DNA of 64,000 nt from JAQIBY01 sp963676165 (GTDB taxonomy: Bacteria; Bacteroidota; Bacteroidia; Bacteroidales; ML635J-15). The DNA lies in contig OY781043.1 in NCBI GenBank assembly GCA_963676165.1, forward strand, positions 2,604,001 to 2,668,000, in the 5' to 3' direction. Of the stretch, positions 25,187-34,708 are shown piece by piece. Position 1 is the first letter of the stretch. Every line of letters begins with the position of its first letter. Made by a program: the position numbers and the translations under genes. The notes beneath the pieces were generated by a model. It was not told where the DNA came from. It ran no database searches and saw nothing but the letters and a program-made list of their open reading frames with translations.

Positions 25187-25771
25187 ATGGAAAACCCAAA
25201 TCAGGATTCAACCTTTTGGAATGAACAATGGATGCGAATTGATTTTGATGGTGTCAATCAAAATGAAAAATACGACATCTCAAATTATGGCAGAATCCGT
25301 CGTTACATTGCAGAAAAAGACGAATGGAAAGTTTTAAAATCATCTTACATTAAAGGTTACAAAGTTTTCGCATTCAAAGCTGACGCTTCAGAAAACAAAA
25401 AGACAATTACAAAAACCATTCACAAACTTGTTGCAGAAGCCTTTAACTACAGACCTTCAGATGCACATAAGTTTGTTATTCATTTAGATTTTGTCAAAGA
25501 CAACAATCATTACAAAAACTTGAAATGGGTGACACAATCAGAGTTGTATGAACACCATAAAAATAATCCAAATTACAAAAAAGGTGTTGTACGCAATTCC
25601 AAATTGACAGAAACTGAAGTTATCCGTCTTAAAAAGAAACTCAATCGAGGTAAAAATAAATTATACCTTATTGCGAAAGAGTTTGGGATTACACACACAC
25701 AACTAAACAGAATTCGATCCGGTGAAAACTGGGGACATATAAAAGTTGAAGACAAAAACGAGGAGAATTAA
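25187..25771 (+). CDS. NUMOD4/HNH-type DNA-binding protein
   Basis: 194 residues. N-terminal NUMOD4-like segment (~12-45: EQWMRIDF...NEKYDISNYGRIRR), then an HNH-like block (~85-115: FVIHLDFVKDNNHYKNLKWVT), where the usual second NH pair is only partly kept. The C-terminal region (~140-190) looks like a helix-turn-helix (TEVIRLKKKLN..., LYLIAKEFGITHTQLNRIRSG). Such stand-alone proteins are frequent in Bacteroidota; whether it cuts DNA or acts as a regulator is open. Its stop codon lies within a terminator hairpin. Confidence 0.75.
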   Translation: MENPNQDSTFWNEQWMRIDFDGVNQNEKYDISNYGRIRRYIAEKDEWKVLKSSYIKGYKVFAFKADASENKKTITKTIHKLVAEAFNYRPSDAHKFVIHLDFVKDNNHYKNLKWVTQSELYEHHKNNPNYKKGVVRNSKLTETEVIRLKKKLNRGKNKLYLIAKEFGITHTQLNRIRSGENWGHIKVEDKNEEN

Positions 25772-25784
25772 TCTCCTCGTTTTT
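25758..25784. terminator. Bidirectional intrinsic terminator
   Basis: Stem 25758-25766 / 25772-25780 (ACGAGGAGA and complement) with a 5-nt loop and flanking T-tract (25780-25784). The minus strand also has a T-run (AAAAA at 25754-25758). It overlaps the stop codon of the NUMOD4 gene and separates it from the convergent MATE gene. Confidence 0.85.
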
Positions 25785-25888
25785 ACACATTTTGGGTCAT
25801 CCGGATTTAGGAATACATTGCTAGGCTAGCAACACAAAATCGGGAAATAAAATTTCTATAATGTAGGACTTCGAAGGAATCCAATTAA

Positions 25889-27259
25889 CTAATCAGTGAT
25901 TTGTAATTCGGCTTCTAAGATTTTCAGGTTCTTTACTTCTCGAAGAAGCATAATAAGTGTTACTACAGCAGATAAAAAATCAGCAATTGGGAAAGATATC
26001 CATATCCCATTAAGATCAAAATATATAGGTAGTATTAACACAAAAGGAATGAGAAATAAAACCTGTCGAGACATTGCTAAAAAGATTGCAGGCCAAACCC
26101 TTCCAAGTGCCTGATATAAACCAGAACCAACAATTTGAAACCCAATAATTGGTAATGTTACAACAATGATCCTCATTGCTTTATACCCCATTTCTAATAA
26201 CTCTGCATCATCACTAAAAACAGAAATCATTTGTTTGGACAACAAAAAGAATAACAAAAAACTCAAAATAGAAAACGCAGTTGTTGCACGGATAGCAGCA
26301 CGTAAAACGTGTCGTACTCGTGCATAATCTTTTGCACCATAATTGAAACCGGCAATAGGCATAAAGCCCTGATTGATTCCAAACAAAGGCATAAAATTAA
26401 ACATCAATATTCGAAAGATGACACCATAGACAGCAACAGATACAGAACCTCCATATTTTAACAAACTATGATTCAAAAGAATAACAATTAGTGTTGAAGC
26501 CATTTGACGTGCAAACGATGCTCCTCCAACTGCAATACTTTCACTTAGTATAGACCATTTAGGAGGAGAAATCAGTTTTTTCCATGTTATACTTAAAACA
26601 CCTTTACCTGAAGCAAAATACCATATTGCCATCAATGCCCCTAAAACTTGACTTAGAGTAGTTGCAAGTGCCGCACCTTTCACACCCCATTCAAAAACAA
26701 AAATGAAAATAGGGTCAACAATTAAGTTAAGTACAGCTCCTGTTATCATCACAACCATAGCAAAACGAGCATTCCCCTCTGCCCTAACAAGACTCATAGT
26801 TACATTAATAACATTCATAAAAAAGCTTCCAATCAATGCGATCTGAGTGTATTCAACCGCCAACCCAAGAAATTCTTCGCCTGCACCAAAAACTATTAAT
26901 AAGGGTCTCAGAAAAATAAATGCCAAACTAATTACAAAAACATTTGCTATAACAATGGTATGTAGAAGATTATTTAGAGTGTAATCTGCCTTCGAATAGT
27001 CCTTCGCTCCTAAAGCTCTGGAAACAATTGAAGCACCTCCCATACCAATTGCCTGACCAAAAATAGTAATTGTCATTAGAAAAGGCATCGCAACTGACAA
27101 AGCAGCAATTCCGAGAGTTCCAACACCTCTACCAATAAATATTGTGTCTGCAACATTATACAATGTCACAGCAAGCATCCCCATAATGGATGGCAACGAC
27201 AAGTTAAATAATAACCTGGGAATTGGAGCACTCCCTAATTTTTCTGACTTTCTCTTCAT
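25889..27259 (-). CDS. MATE-family efflux transporter (first copy)
   Basis: 456 residues with 12 predicted membrane helices in two MatE halves. Start segment LGSAPIPRLLFNLSLPSIMGMLAVTLYNVADTIFIGRGVG. Second-half marker: GINQGFMPIAGFNYGAKDYARVRHVLR, typical of the NorM/DinF-like group. It would export cationic compounds in exchange for Na+ or H+. It is the last gene of a minus-strand run after queE and the PorE-like gene (40 nt gap). It is not closely related to the second MATE gene at 34709. Confidence 0.9.
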   Translation of the reverse strand: MKRKSEKLGSAPIPRLLFNLSLPSIMGMLAVTLYNVADTIFIGRGVGTLGIAALSVAMPFLMTITIFGQAIGMGGASIVSRALGAKDYSKADYTLNNLLHTIVIANVFVISLAFIFLRPLLIVFGAGEEFLGLAVEYTQIALIGSFFMNVINVTMSLVRAEGNARFAMVVMITGAVLNLIVDPIFIFVFEWGVKGAALATTLSQVLGALMAIWYFASGKGVLSITWKKLISPPKWSILSESIAVGGASFARQMASTLIVILLNHSLLKYGGSVSVAVYGVIFRILMFNFMPLFGINQGFMPIAGFNYGAKDYARVRHVLRAAIRATTAFSILSFLLFFLLSKQMISVFSDDAELLEMGYKAMRIIVVTLPIIGFQIVGSGLYQALGRVWPAIFLAMSRQVLFLIPFVLILPIYFDLNGIWISFPIADFLSAVVTLIMLLREVKNLKILEAELQITD

Positions 27260-27299
27260 ATCTACCTCAATTAAAGCTAATCAGGGAAAAATTGTTCAA

Positions 27300-29264
27300 T
27301 TATTCCTCAGACGATTCAACTTTGATAATTTTAAACTCCGTTCGACGATTCAATGCCCTTCCTTCATCTGTTGAATTATCTGCAATCGGTTGGTCAAATC
27401 CATAACCCTGACAAGACAATCTGTTGCTGTCAATACCACGCTCTGTCAAATAATCAAGTACTGCTTTTGCACGATTCAAAGAGAGTGTTTTGTTATAGAC
27501 AGCTGAACCCACATTGTCGGTATGTCCACTTATTTCAATACTCACATGAGGATTTGACACCATAAACTGGTATAATTTATTCAACTCTGCATCACTGGAT
27601 GATTTGAGTTGATAGGAATCAAATTCAAAGAAAATATTCTTCAAGATAACTGATTGTCCTTCTCGAATTGGCTGTAAAGGTATGTCCATAATGTAGGCAT
27701 CTGCATCTGCATCCAAATTCATCAATGAAAAATTCTCTGAATAAAACATATAACCTTGCTTTTCAACATTGAATGCATACTCATGTCCTTCAGGCAAGCA
27801 AACTAAATATTTCCCGTTTTGCGCATCGGATTTTTGTTGTGCAGTTAACTCCCCAGACAACAATTCATACAAACGACAATCAGCTTCCAACGGTTCATTG
27901 GTTTCCACATCATAAACTCGTCCTTTCACATAAGTTACAACATTAGGGCGTGCCTCCTCATACAACTCAAATCCATATATATCCAAACCACCATTTCCTC
28001 CTTCACGTTCAGATGCAAACAGCGCCAAATCTCCACTGGCATTTACGATAAGACCAATCTCTGAACCATTAGTATTTATTGGATATCCTAAGTTCATAAC
28101 CTCACCCCATGTACCATCACTTTGCTTGCGAGACATAAAAATATCATATCCTCCCAAACCAGGATGACCAGTAGAAGAAAAGTACATTGTTTTCCCATCT
28201 GGATGAATACAGGGGGCTATCTCATTTCCTTCTGTATTAAGTTCCCCCTCTAATTTAAATGCCTCACCAATTACTTTCCCATTATCTATCTCTACGCACC
28301 AAATATCCATACCATAATCAATATTTTCAACTTGAATACCTCTAGCAAAGTACAAATATCTTCCATCAGCTGATAAGCTAGGTTTTGACTCCCATTTCTT
28401 CGTATTAACATTGGGTCCGAGATTAAATGGTCTCAACCATTTACGCCCTCTCCTAAAAGAAATATACAAATCACAACTCCCATACCCATCTTCTCTCTTA
28501 CATGCAGTAAAAACACAAAATCTACCATCAGAACTAACACACTGAGCTCCTTCATTAAACGGAGTATTGAAAATTTTCCCCATACTATTCCTAACTGACC
28601 AATTTCCACTATCATCCTTTTGGGATACGAAAAGATCTTCGTGAGTTGGCTCTCCATTTGGAGAATATGTATCACGACTGCGAGGAATATTTATTGTATA
28701 AACAAGCACCTCCTCATCAGCAGTCAAAGAAGGCCAATAATCATCAAAAGGAGTATTTACATTTGACCCGAGATTAAATGGCTCAAAGTCTACTGGATTA
28801 CTAATTGAGTTAATAGCAAATTCCACATTCTCTTTTATAAGCTTTATATCATTGCTTTTATCTTCAAAGCTATCATAATTTTCATATGCTTTAACATCAG
28901 ACAAAGCAACTTCATAATCACCTCTAAAGTGTGCAAGCTTTGCTGTAATTAAGTAATAACTATAATACTCACTTGGAGCCAATCTAAGAATTTCCCTTAA
29001 TACAATTTCAAAATTCTCTCTGTCATTTTGATACTTATAAATATCACTAAGTAATAAATATGCTTCTAAGAAATCAGGATCTTCAATTGTCGCTTCTTTT
29101 GCAGCACCAACAGCAAGATCATCTCGATAATCTTCCATATGCTTAAGAGCCTGTTCGAAATACTTCTTTGCCTTTCGGCTATCGGTATGATAATCCTCAC
29201 CATCCTGAGCAAATGCACTAGCAGAAATGAGTATAAGTAATATAAATGCGATACGTTTCATCAT
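27300..29264 (-). CDS. OmpA-family protein with TPR, beta-propeller and CRD (PorE-like)
   Basis: 654 residues. Signal peptide MMKRIAFILLILISASAFAQ. TPR-like helices (~25-135), a WD40/PD40-type beta-propeller (~170-430, with SADGRYLYFAR, HPDGKTMYFSSTGHPGLGGYDI and SEREGGNGGLDIYGF), a carboxypeptidase-regulatory-like domain (~445-525), and a C-terminal OmpA domain (~545-650, ISGHTDNVGSAVYNKTLSLNRA) that binds peptidoglycan. TPR-propeller-CRD-OmpA is the architecture of PorE, which anchors the T9SS to peptidoglycan in Porphyromonas. Several Bacteroidota paralogues share it, so PorE identity is likely but not proven. Its start overlaps the queE stop by 4 nt (ATGA). Confidence 0.85.
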   Translation of the reverse strand: MMKRIAFILLILISASAFAQDGEDYHTDSRKAKKYFEQALKHMEDYRDDLAVGAAKEATIEDPDFLEAYLLLSDIYKYQNDRENFEIVLREILRLAPSEYYSYYLITAKLAHFRGDYEVALSDVKAYENYDSFEDKSNDIKLIKENVEFAINSISNPVDFEPFNLGSNVNTPFDDYWPSLTADEEVLVYTINIPRSRDTYSPNGEPTHEDLFVSQKDDSGNWSVRNSMGKIFNTPFNEGAQCVSSDGRFCVFTACKREDGYGSCDLYISFRRGRKWLRPFNLGPNVNTKKWESKPSLSADGRYLYFARGIQVENIDYGMDIWCVEIDNGKVIGEAFKLEGELNTEGNEIAPCIHPDGKTMYFSSTGHPGLGGYDIFMSRKQSDGTWGEVMNLGYPINTNGSEIGLIVNASGDLALFASEREGGNGGLDIYGFELYEEARPNVVTYVKGRVYDVETNEPLEADCRLYELLSGELTAQQKSDAQNGKYLVCLPEGHEYAFNVEKQGYMFYSENFSLMNLDADADAYIMDIPLQPIREGQSVILKNIFFEFDSYQLKSSSDAELNKLYQFMVSNPHVSIEISGHTDNVGSAVYNKTLSLNRAKAVLDYLTERGIDSNRLSCQGYGFDQPIADNSTDEGRALNRRTEFKIIKVESSEE

Positions 29265-29887
29265 GGTATTTGTAAAAATTTATGCGTTTGCACAGATATT
29301 CTCCATTGCTGATTTGTCTTGACATAATCCACGACCCACTGTCCGGTTTCCGGAAATTTTGACCATTCAGGTTGCAACAAAAGCTCACATTGAGCATTTA
29401 CTTTCAAAGCTGTTTCCTCCGCCCATCTAAAGTCACTTTCTTTAAAGACTATAACTTTTAACTCGTTAGCAATGTCATAATAAACAGGAAGTGGTTTTTT
29501 CTGTGGTTTTGGAGACAAACAGACCCAATCCCACTCGCCACTTAACTCATGTGCACCGCTGGTTTCTAAAAATCGACTAATCCCCTCCTCCTTACAACGC
29601 TGAGTAAATTCACTAAAATCATAAATCAAAGGCTCACCACCAGTTACAACAACTGATTTAGCTCCAGATGCTTTAATGCGTTTCAAAATATCATCAACAG
29701 GAATCCATTCATCCGGAACCCAATCCCATGTTTCTTTAGAGTCACACCATCTACATCCAAGATCACAACCTCCTATTCGGACAAAGTATGCTGCTTTGCC
29801 TGTATTCAGTCCTTCTCCTTGCACTGAATAAAACTCCTCAAGCACAGGGAGTTTTAATGGGTCATATCGTTTTTTTAATGCAATCAT
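29261..29887 (-). CDS. queE: 7-carboxy-7-deazaguanine synthase QueE
   Basis: 208 residues; the short radical SAM family. EEFYSVQGEGLNTGKAAYFVR is followed by C41-x3-C45-x2-C48 (GCDLGCRWCDS), then VVTGGEPL and a final segment ISVQTHKFLQIP. QueE converts 6-carboxytetrahydropterin to 7-carboxy-7-deazaguanine, the precursor of queuosine and other deazapurines. queC and queD are not in the window. It is the first gene of the minus-strand run with the PorE-like and MATE genes. Confidence 0.93.
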   Translation of the reverse strand: MIALKKRYDPLKLPVLEEFYSVQGEGLNTGKAAYFVRIGGCDLGCRWCDSKETWDWVPDEWIPVDDILKRIKASGAKSVVVTGGEPLIYDFSEFTQRCKEEGISRFLETSGAHELSGEWDWVCLSPKPQKKPLPVYYDIANELKVIVFKESDFRWAEETALKVNAQCELLLQPEWSKFPETGQWVVDYVKTNQQWRISVQTHKFLQIP

Positions 29888-30056
29888 TTTTATATCTCCT
29901 TTCCGGATTCAAATATCATTCCACAGATCACTATTCCTAATTCTTATCTATCTTGCCAACAGCCACAACTGCGATCTTTACACTTTCCACTTTTAAGCCC
30001 TAAACATAGTGAAGGGCAACTTTCTACTTTCAACTCCGAACACTGCGAGGAGCAAC

Positions 30057-31280
30057 TCATTTAATTATCTTATCCAAAACTGCCTTAGCAGCATCTTTAT
30101 GCAACATAATATTCATCATTTTTAAGCGGATATAGTCTTCATGAAAAAAGCGATATCCCTTATTTTCTCCATCAAACCCACCTGAGCCAGAATCTTTGAT
30201 AAGAAACCATGTCTCACCATCAATTTCCTGAACACCTACAATATGAATACAATGATCATCTGTTGTCGATTGATTGTTCAGGCGCAATTCACGACTATAT
30301 GCATTAATGTAAGCTGAAGGAATATCAAAATCAGGTACCACTGCCACTTCCTTTTGTGCATTATAACCGGGTTCACTTACATCTCCACACAAACAGATGG
30401 AATAGCCATTTTTAACCGCATTCTCAATAATGGAATAATAGTCGTCCAAACTCACATTGTAATAATCCTCGCTATGCCACCAGTTATCAGCCTCTACAAG
30501 CTCTGCCTTTGCATTCATAGGTGCAGATAAAGTAGACATAAAACTAAAAAAGTCCAAAACTTCAACTTGTATCGAAGCATAAAATGATAAAGGAGTGTAC
30601 GTTTCACCTTTGTATGTAAAAGTTTCAGGAACAGCTCCCATATGCTCATCCAAAATGCTTCGAATTCCTTGCTCAACATGCTCTGGATTCCAGTCCCCTG
30701 ACTGATTAAGCCCTTTCAGATATTGCTTCATAGACTTCATCATGGCTGAATGTGAATGAAACTTTCGATATTCTGGTTTTCCAGCATAAACCTCATCAGG
30801 AACACATCCATATTTGGGTATGATTCGTTTTAATGCATTCGCCTCACTCCCTTGAGCGAAATATGTTTCGCCACGGGTTTCCACATAATCAAGTGCTCTA
30901 TCCACATATTCCCAATAAACAAAATACATTTCAGATAAATCAATCTGCTGTTTTGTCTGACGGAATATTTCTGATTCCACAAATGAGGTAGCAGCAAAGC
31001 ACCAACAAGTACCAGTATTTCCTTGCGATTTTGGCATGATATGCCAGATATGATCATAATCTGAAATATGGGTTGGATACACAACATCAAATTCCATACT
31101 CAAATATTTCGGCAATTGATAATCTGATTTTGGGGCAACTGAAGGCAGTATTTCATTTTCATAAAAACCTGCTTCTTTGTCTTGATATAATGCCTTATCA
31201 TGCTGTGCAAAAACAACTTGAGTCATCATCACAGCCATAAAAAGCACCATTCCTGATTGGATTATTGTTTGTCGTTTCAT
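30057..31280 (-). CDS. Secreted C1-family (papain/bleomycin-hydrolase-like) cysteine peptidase
   Basis: 407 residues with signal peptide MKRQTIIQSGMVLFMAVMMTQVVFA. Active-site region QGNTGTCWCFAATSF has oxyanion Gln86 and nucleophile Cys92. The His lies in DDHCIHIVGV. The third catalytic position, normally Asn in KNSWG, reads FLIKDSGSGG, i.e. Asp. The arrangement resembles bleomycin hydrolase/PepC-like members, but a signal peptide makes it periplasmic or surface. A Lys-Asp-Ser variant may be typical of this subfamily. It stands alone, divergent from the KamA-like gene. Confidence 0.85.
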   Translation of the reverse strand: MKRQTIIQSGMVLFMAVMMTQVVFAQHDKALYQDKEAGFYENEILPSVAPKSDYQLPKYLSMEFDVVYPTHISDYDHIWHIMPKSQGNTGTCWCFAATSFVESEIFRQTKQQIDLSEMYFVYWEYVDRALDYVETRGETYFAQGSEANALKRIIPKYGCVPDEVYAGKPEYRKFHSHSAMMKSMKQYLKGLNQSGDWNPEHVEQGIRSILDEHMGAVPETFTYKGETYTPLSFYASIQVEVLDFFSFMSTLSAPMNAKAELVEADNWWHSEDYYNVSLDDYYSIIENAVKNGYSICLCGDVSEPGYNAQKEVAVVPDFDIPSAYINAYSRELRLNNQSTTDDHCIHIVGVQEIDGETWFLIKDSGSGGFDGENKGYRFFHEDYIRLKMMNIMLHKDAAKAVLDKIIK

Positions 31281-31629
31281 ATGTTCTGAATTTCAACACA
31301 AAGTAATGAAAATAATTGCTCTAAATGGTATGCAAATTGGATTTTTGATAAAAATACAAGTAAATTCAAAAAAGCATGTGTGCAATATTTTTCATAGGCA
31401 TTTAAATTGTATTTCTATAACACATTTGCACAATATCGATTTATACAAACGCACTTGTTTTACGATTTTCTACATGTTTTTAACGCCACAAGGTAGAATA
31501 ACTATTATTTAACATATGACATTTTGGAAAACATCATTAAATTTTGTACCTTCGCATACCTTTTGAGCTCAAACTTAGGTTTGAGCACTAATTATCAGAT
31601 GTTTAACATAAAAAGTAAGGAGGTGACCG
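31281..31629 (+). promoter_or_regulatory. Divergent intergenic region with promoter and leader palindrome
   Basis: It holds a good sigma-ABfr promoter for the 31630 gene: TTG (31524-31526), 20 nt, TACCTTCG (31547-31554). A perfect 8-bp palindrome, GCTCAAAC-TTAG-GTTTGAGC (31567-31586), lies about 6 nt after the likely start of transcription. An unusually strong Shine-Dalgarno sequence (AAGGAGGTGA, near 31617-31626) precedes the start codon. The palindrome could be an operator or an RNA hairpin. Confidence 0.6.
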
Positions 31630-32934
31630 ATGGGTTTTGAAAACAGTTACAGAGTTTATTCATTACACAATTTCAAACAAATCCCCCAAGTAAAACAGCA
31701 CTTAACACAAGAACAAATATTTGACATTGAGATCGTTGGCAATGTTTTGCCTTTCAAAGCAAACAATTATGTTGTCGATGAACTGATTAACTGGAACAAT
31801 GTTCCGAACGATCCGATTTTCATTCTCACTTTCCCACAAAAAGACATGTTGAAGCCAAATCATTACAAAATGATGCGTAAAGCCATTTTGAATGAGGCTC
31901 CAAAATCGGAATTAAAGCGATTGGCAAACAAAATCAGACTTGAGCTTAACCCTCATCCTGCAGGACAAGAACATAATGTACCTGTACTTGACGGACAGAA
32001 ATTAACAGGAATACAGCACAAGTATGACCAAACCATGTTGTTTTTCCCAACTCAAGGACAAACCTGTCATGCGTATTGTACATTCTGTTTCCGTTGGCCT
32101 CAGTTTACCGGAATGGATGAACTAAAATTCGCTATGAAGGAAAGCGAGTTAATGATCAAGTATCTCAAACAAAACCCACAAATCACAGACGTCCTTTTCA
32201 CCGGAGGTGATCCTATGGTCATGTCAGCGAAACGTCTGAGAGCATATATTGAGCCTATCCTTAAGGAGGTTCCTACAGTTCAAAACATTCGTATCGGAAC
32301 AAAATCATTGACATATTGGCCATACCGTTACCTTACAGACAAAGATTCTCAAGACATTTTGGATGTTTTCAAAATGATTAAAACATCTGGTGTTCACTTA
32401 GCTATTATGGCGCATTTTAACCATGTGAATGAATTGCAAACTGAAGCCGTTGAAAATGCAATTGCTGCAATTCGTAGTACAGGCGCCCAAATCCGTACCC
32501 AATCTCCATTACTGGCTCACATCAATGACGATCCGGATGTGTGGAGAGACATGTGGAAACGCCAAGTCGCATTAGGCTGTGTTCCTTACTATTTCTTTAT
32601 GGCACGTGATACCGGAGCAAAAGATTATTTTGCAGTTTCTCTCGACAATGCATGGCAGATTTTCCGCACAGCATACCAACAAGTTAGCGGACTAGCAAGA
32701 ACCGTTAGAGGTCCTAGCATGTCTGCAGGTCCAGGTAAAATTCACATGCTAGGTGTAACCGAAATTAACGGAGAACCTGTTTATATGCTTCGATTCTTAC
32801 AAGGTAGAAATTCAGATTGGATTCACCGTCCTTTCTTTGCAAAATACGACCCTAAAGCAACATGGATTGACGAGCTAGAGCCTGCCTTTGGGGAAGAAGA
32901 ATTCTTCTTTGAGAAAGAGTATTCCTTAAAATAA
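31630..32934 (+). CDS. KamA-family radical SAM aminomutase-like protein
   Basis: 434 residues. Radical SAM cluster C146-x3-C150-x2-C153 (TCHAYCTFCFRWPQF), then VLFTGGDPMVMSAKRLRAYIEP and IRIGTKSLTYWPYRY, as in lysine 2,3-aminomutase relatives. Clostridial KamA has a different motif (CRHCTRRR); the FCFRWPQF version marks a separate subfamily whose substrate I cannot assign. No obvious fermentation partner genes are adjacent. It has its own promoter, leader palindrome, very strong RBS and terminator, so it is a monocistronic, probably well-expressed gene. Confidence 0.82.
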   Translation: MGFENSYRVYSLHNFKQIPQVKQHLTQEQIFDIEIVGNVLPFKANNYVVDELINWNNVPNDPIFILTFPQKDMLKPNHYKMMRKAILNEAPKSELKRLANKIRLELNPHPAGQEHNVPVLDGQKLTGIQHKYDQTMLFFPTQGQTCHAYCTFCFRWPQFTGMDELKFAMKESELMIKYLKQNPQITDVLFTGGDPMVMSAKRLRAYIEPILKEVPTVQNIRIGTKSLTYWPYRYLTDKDSQDILDVFKMIKTSGVHLAIMAHFNHVNELQTEAVENAIAAIRSTGAQIRTQSPLLAHINDDPDVWRDMWKRQVALGCVPYYFFMARDTGAKDYFAVSLDNAWQIFRTAYQQVSGLARTVRGPSMSAGPGKIHMLGVTEINGEPVYMLRFLQGRNSDWIHRPFFAKYDPKATWIDELEPAFGEEEFFFEKEYSLK

Positions 32935-32957
32935 TTGCAAATCACAATATCAGCAAT

Positions 32958-32985
32958 AGACCGCTCCCAAAGAGCGGTCTTTTCT
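32958..32985 (+). terminator. Intrinsic terminator after the KamA-like gene
   Basis: Stem AGACCGCTC (32958-32966) with GAGCGGTCT (32972-32980), 5-nt loop, T-rich tail TTTTCTT. Strong and correctly oriented. Confidence 0.92.
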
Positions 32986-33187
32986 TCCGTACTCCTTCTT
33001 TAAGAATCTATTTTTTCGATGCCTTTATTCTTTTGTTTTTCTTTTTCGATAAATACCTCGACCAACCAAGGTATATTCCTCAACACAAGCAATATACTAA
33101 CTTTTAAAAGTGCAAAATTAGTGTATCACATTCCACTCCATTACATTTACGGTTAAAACAATATGTAGAAAAGTATGTTTATTAAAA

Positions 33188-33751
33188 ATGAATGAGTTTT
33201 TAAGTTGTGTAAACAGACTATCTGAATTAACAAATGAAGCATCTTCAGAGTTAGCAAAATACATACACACTAAGAGGTATGTAAAAGGAGATATTATCCA
33301 CCGTGAAGGAGAGCTATGTACACATTTATTCTTTGTAAGAGAAGGCTTGGCGAAACACTACTATTATCACAAAGGGAATCAGTTTATTTTTCGTTTTTTT
33401 GAAGAAAATCTATTCTTTCTTGCAACAGATAGTTTTTTCAGGAAACTTCCGGCAGATTACTCAACTATGGTACTGGAAGATTCAACAATTGACTTCATAA
33501 CTTATGAAAACTTTAACCGCTTGTGTTTAAAACATCATTGTTTTGAGTGTTTCTCCCGTAAATTAATATCGAATGTAGCACATACAGCAATCTCAAATCT
33601 CAAAGGTCTGCTATATCTTGATGCAACTGAACGGTATGAGAAATTTCAAAAAGAATATGGACATCTGCAACAACGCATCAGTTTAGGAGACACTGCTGCA
33701 TTTTTGGGTATATCTCAAGTGTCACTCAGCAGAATCAGATCGAAAATGTAA
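33188..33751 (+). CDS. Crp/Fnr-family transcriptional regulator
   Basis: 187 residues. Cyclic-nucleotide-binding beta-barrel (~25-115; VKGDIIHREGELCTHLFFVREG), long helix (~115-135) and a C-terminal helix-turn-helix (ISLGDTAAFLGISQVSLSRIR) that ends the protein, as usual for Bacteroidota members. The effector is unknown: the barrel lacks a clear cAMP-binding Arg-Ser motif. It precedes a same-strand azoreductase-like gene by ~140 nt and may control it. Confidence 0.88.
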   Translation: MNEFLSCVNRLSELTNEASSELAKYIHTKRYVKGDIIHREGELCTHLFFVREGLAKHYYYHKGNQFIFRFFEENLFFLATDSFFRKLPADYSTMVLEDSTIDFITYENFNRLCLKHHCFECFSRKLISNVAHTAISNLKGLLYLDATERYEKFQKEYGHLQQRISLGDTAAFLGISQVSLSRIRSKM

Positions 33752-33890
33752 TTTTTTAACATTTGTAAAAGGATTTCACTTTCAAACAGTATTACTTTGA
33801 CATGTAATCTTTTCAATGAGTCTTGGTAAGCAAGAAATAAAAAAGGAGAGATTACAAAAAATAATAAAAATAAAATTTAAAAATTATACG

Positions 33891-34496
33891 ATGAAAAAGG
33901 TATTATACATTAAAGCAAATGCAAAATCTGATGGAGAGTCAAGAACTTTCAAAATTTCAGATAGTTTTATTGAAACCTACAAAAAAAATAATCCAAATGA
34001 CGAGATTATTGAACTTGATTTGTACGATGAAAACATTCCATTTTTGCCAAAAGGGAAATTAGGAGAAATGAATGAAGCGGTATTGAAAAATGACAGGAAT
34101 CATCCTATTTTGAAATATGCATATCAATTTCTTGAGGCAGACAAATACGTTATTGCGGAACCAATTTGGAATCTTGGAATTCCAGCAATTTTAAAAGCAT
34201 ATATTGACTGCGTTGCAGTAAGTGGCATCACATTCAATTATACTGAAAATGGTCCGGTAGGTACGTGTCTGAACAAAAAAGCAATTAATATTATAACACG
34301 AGGTGGTGATTATTCTTTTGAACCAATGGATACTTTGGAAATGGCAGACAAATATCTTCGCAACATCTTTGGATTTATGGGCATTACAGATTACACAACC
34401 CTTGCGACTGACCGATTAGATATTATTACAGAAGACACACAAGCTTTATTGGATTATGCGATTAAAAATGCAAATGAATTTGCATTGACATTCTAA
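33891..34496 (+). CDS. FMN-dependent NADH-azoreductase-like flavodoxin-fold protein
   Basis: 201 residues from the ATG at 33891. An in-frame start at 33816 adds 25 lysine-rich residues unlike the family. The N-terminus MKKVLYIKANAKSDGESRTFKISDSF matches the AzoR/ACP-phosphodiesterase family; APIWNLGIPAILKAYIDC-like (here EPIWNLGIPAILKAYID) and ITRGGDYS contact FMN. It probably reduces quinones or azo compounds using NAD(P)H in the cytoplasm. Likely under control of the upstream Crp-family gene; ends with an intrinsic terminator. Confidence 0.85.
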   Translation: MKKVLYIKANAKSDGESRTFKISDSFIETYKKNNPNDEIIELDLYDENIPFLPKGKLGEMNEAVLKNDRNHPILKYAYQFLEADKYVIAEPIWNLGIPAILKAYIDCVAVSGITFNYTENGPVGTCLNKKAINIITRGGDYSFEPMDTLEMADKYLRNIFGFMGITDYTTLATDRLDIITEDTQALLDYAIKNANEFALTF

Positions 34497-34550
34497 TCAT
34501 AGCAATTCATACATTGTAATTAACGTAAGTTAAAACTATATATTAAAATT

Positions 34551-34592
34551 GCTTGCCAGCATCGGATAAAAAACGAGCAGGCAAGCTTTTTT
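34551..34592 (+). terminator. Intrinsic terminator after the azoreductase-like gene
   Basis: Stem GCTTGCC (34551-34557) with GGCAAGC (34580-34586), 22-nt loop with partial inner pairing, then T6 (34587-34592). Confidence 0.85.
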
Positions 34593-34708
34593 CTATAAAT
34601 CAATTAGACCAGTAAAATTTTAAAAACGCATTAATTCACTGTACATAATTGAAATGCAATAAACACTGGAAAACGAAACATCCCATCATTGCAAATAAAC
34701 CCAACATC

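Noticed and set aside
31306..31512. 68-codon frame in the divergent region before the KamA-like gene
   Set aside because: It covers the likely promoter region of the C1 peptidase gene and has no recognisable features.
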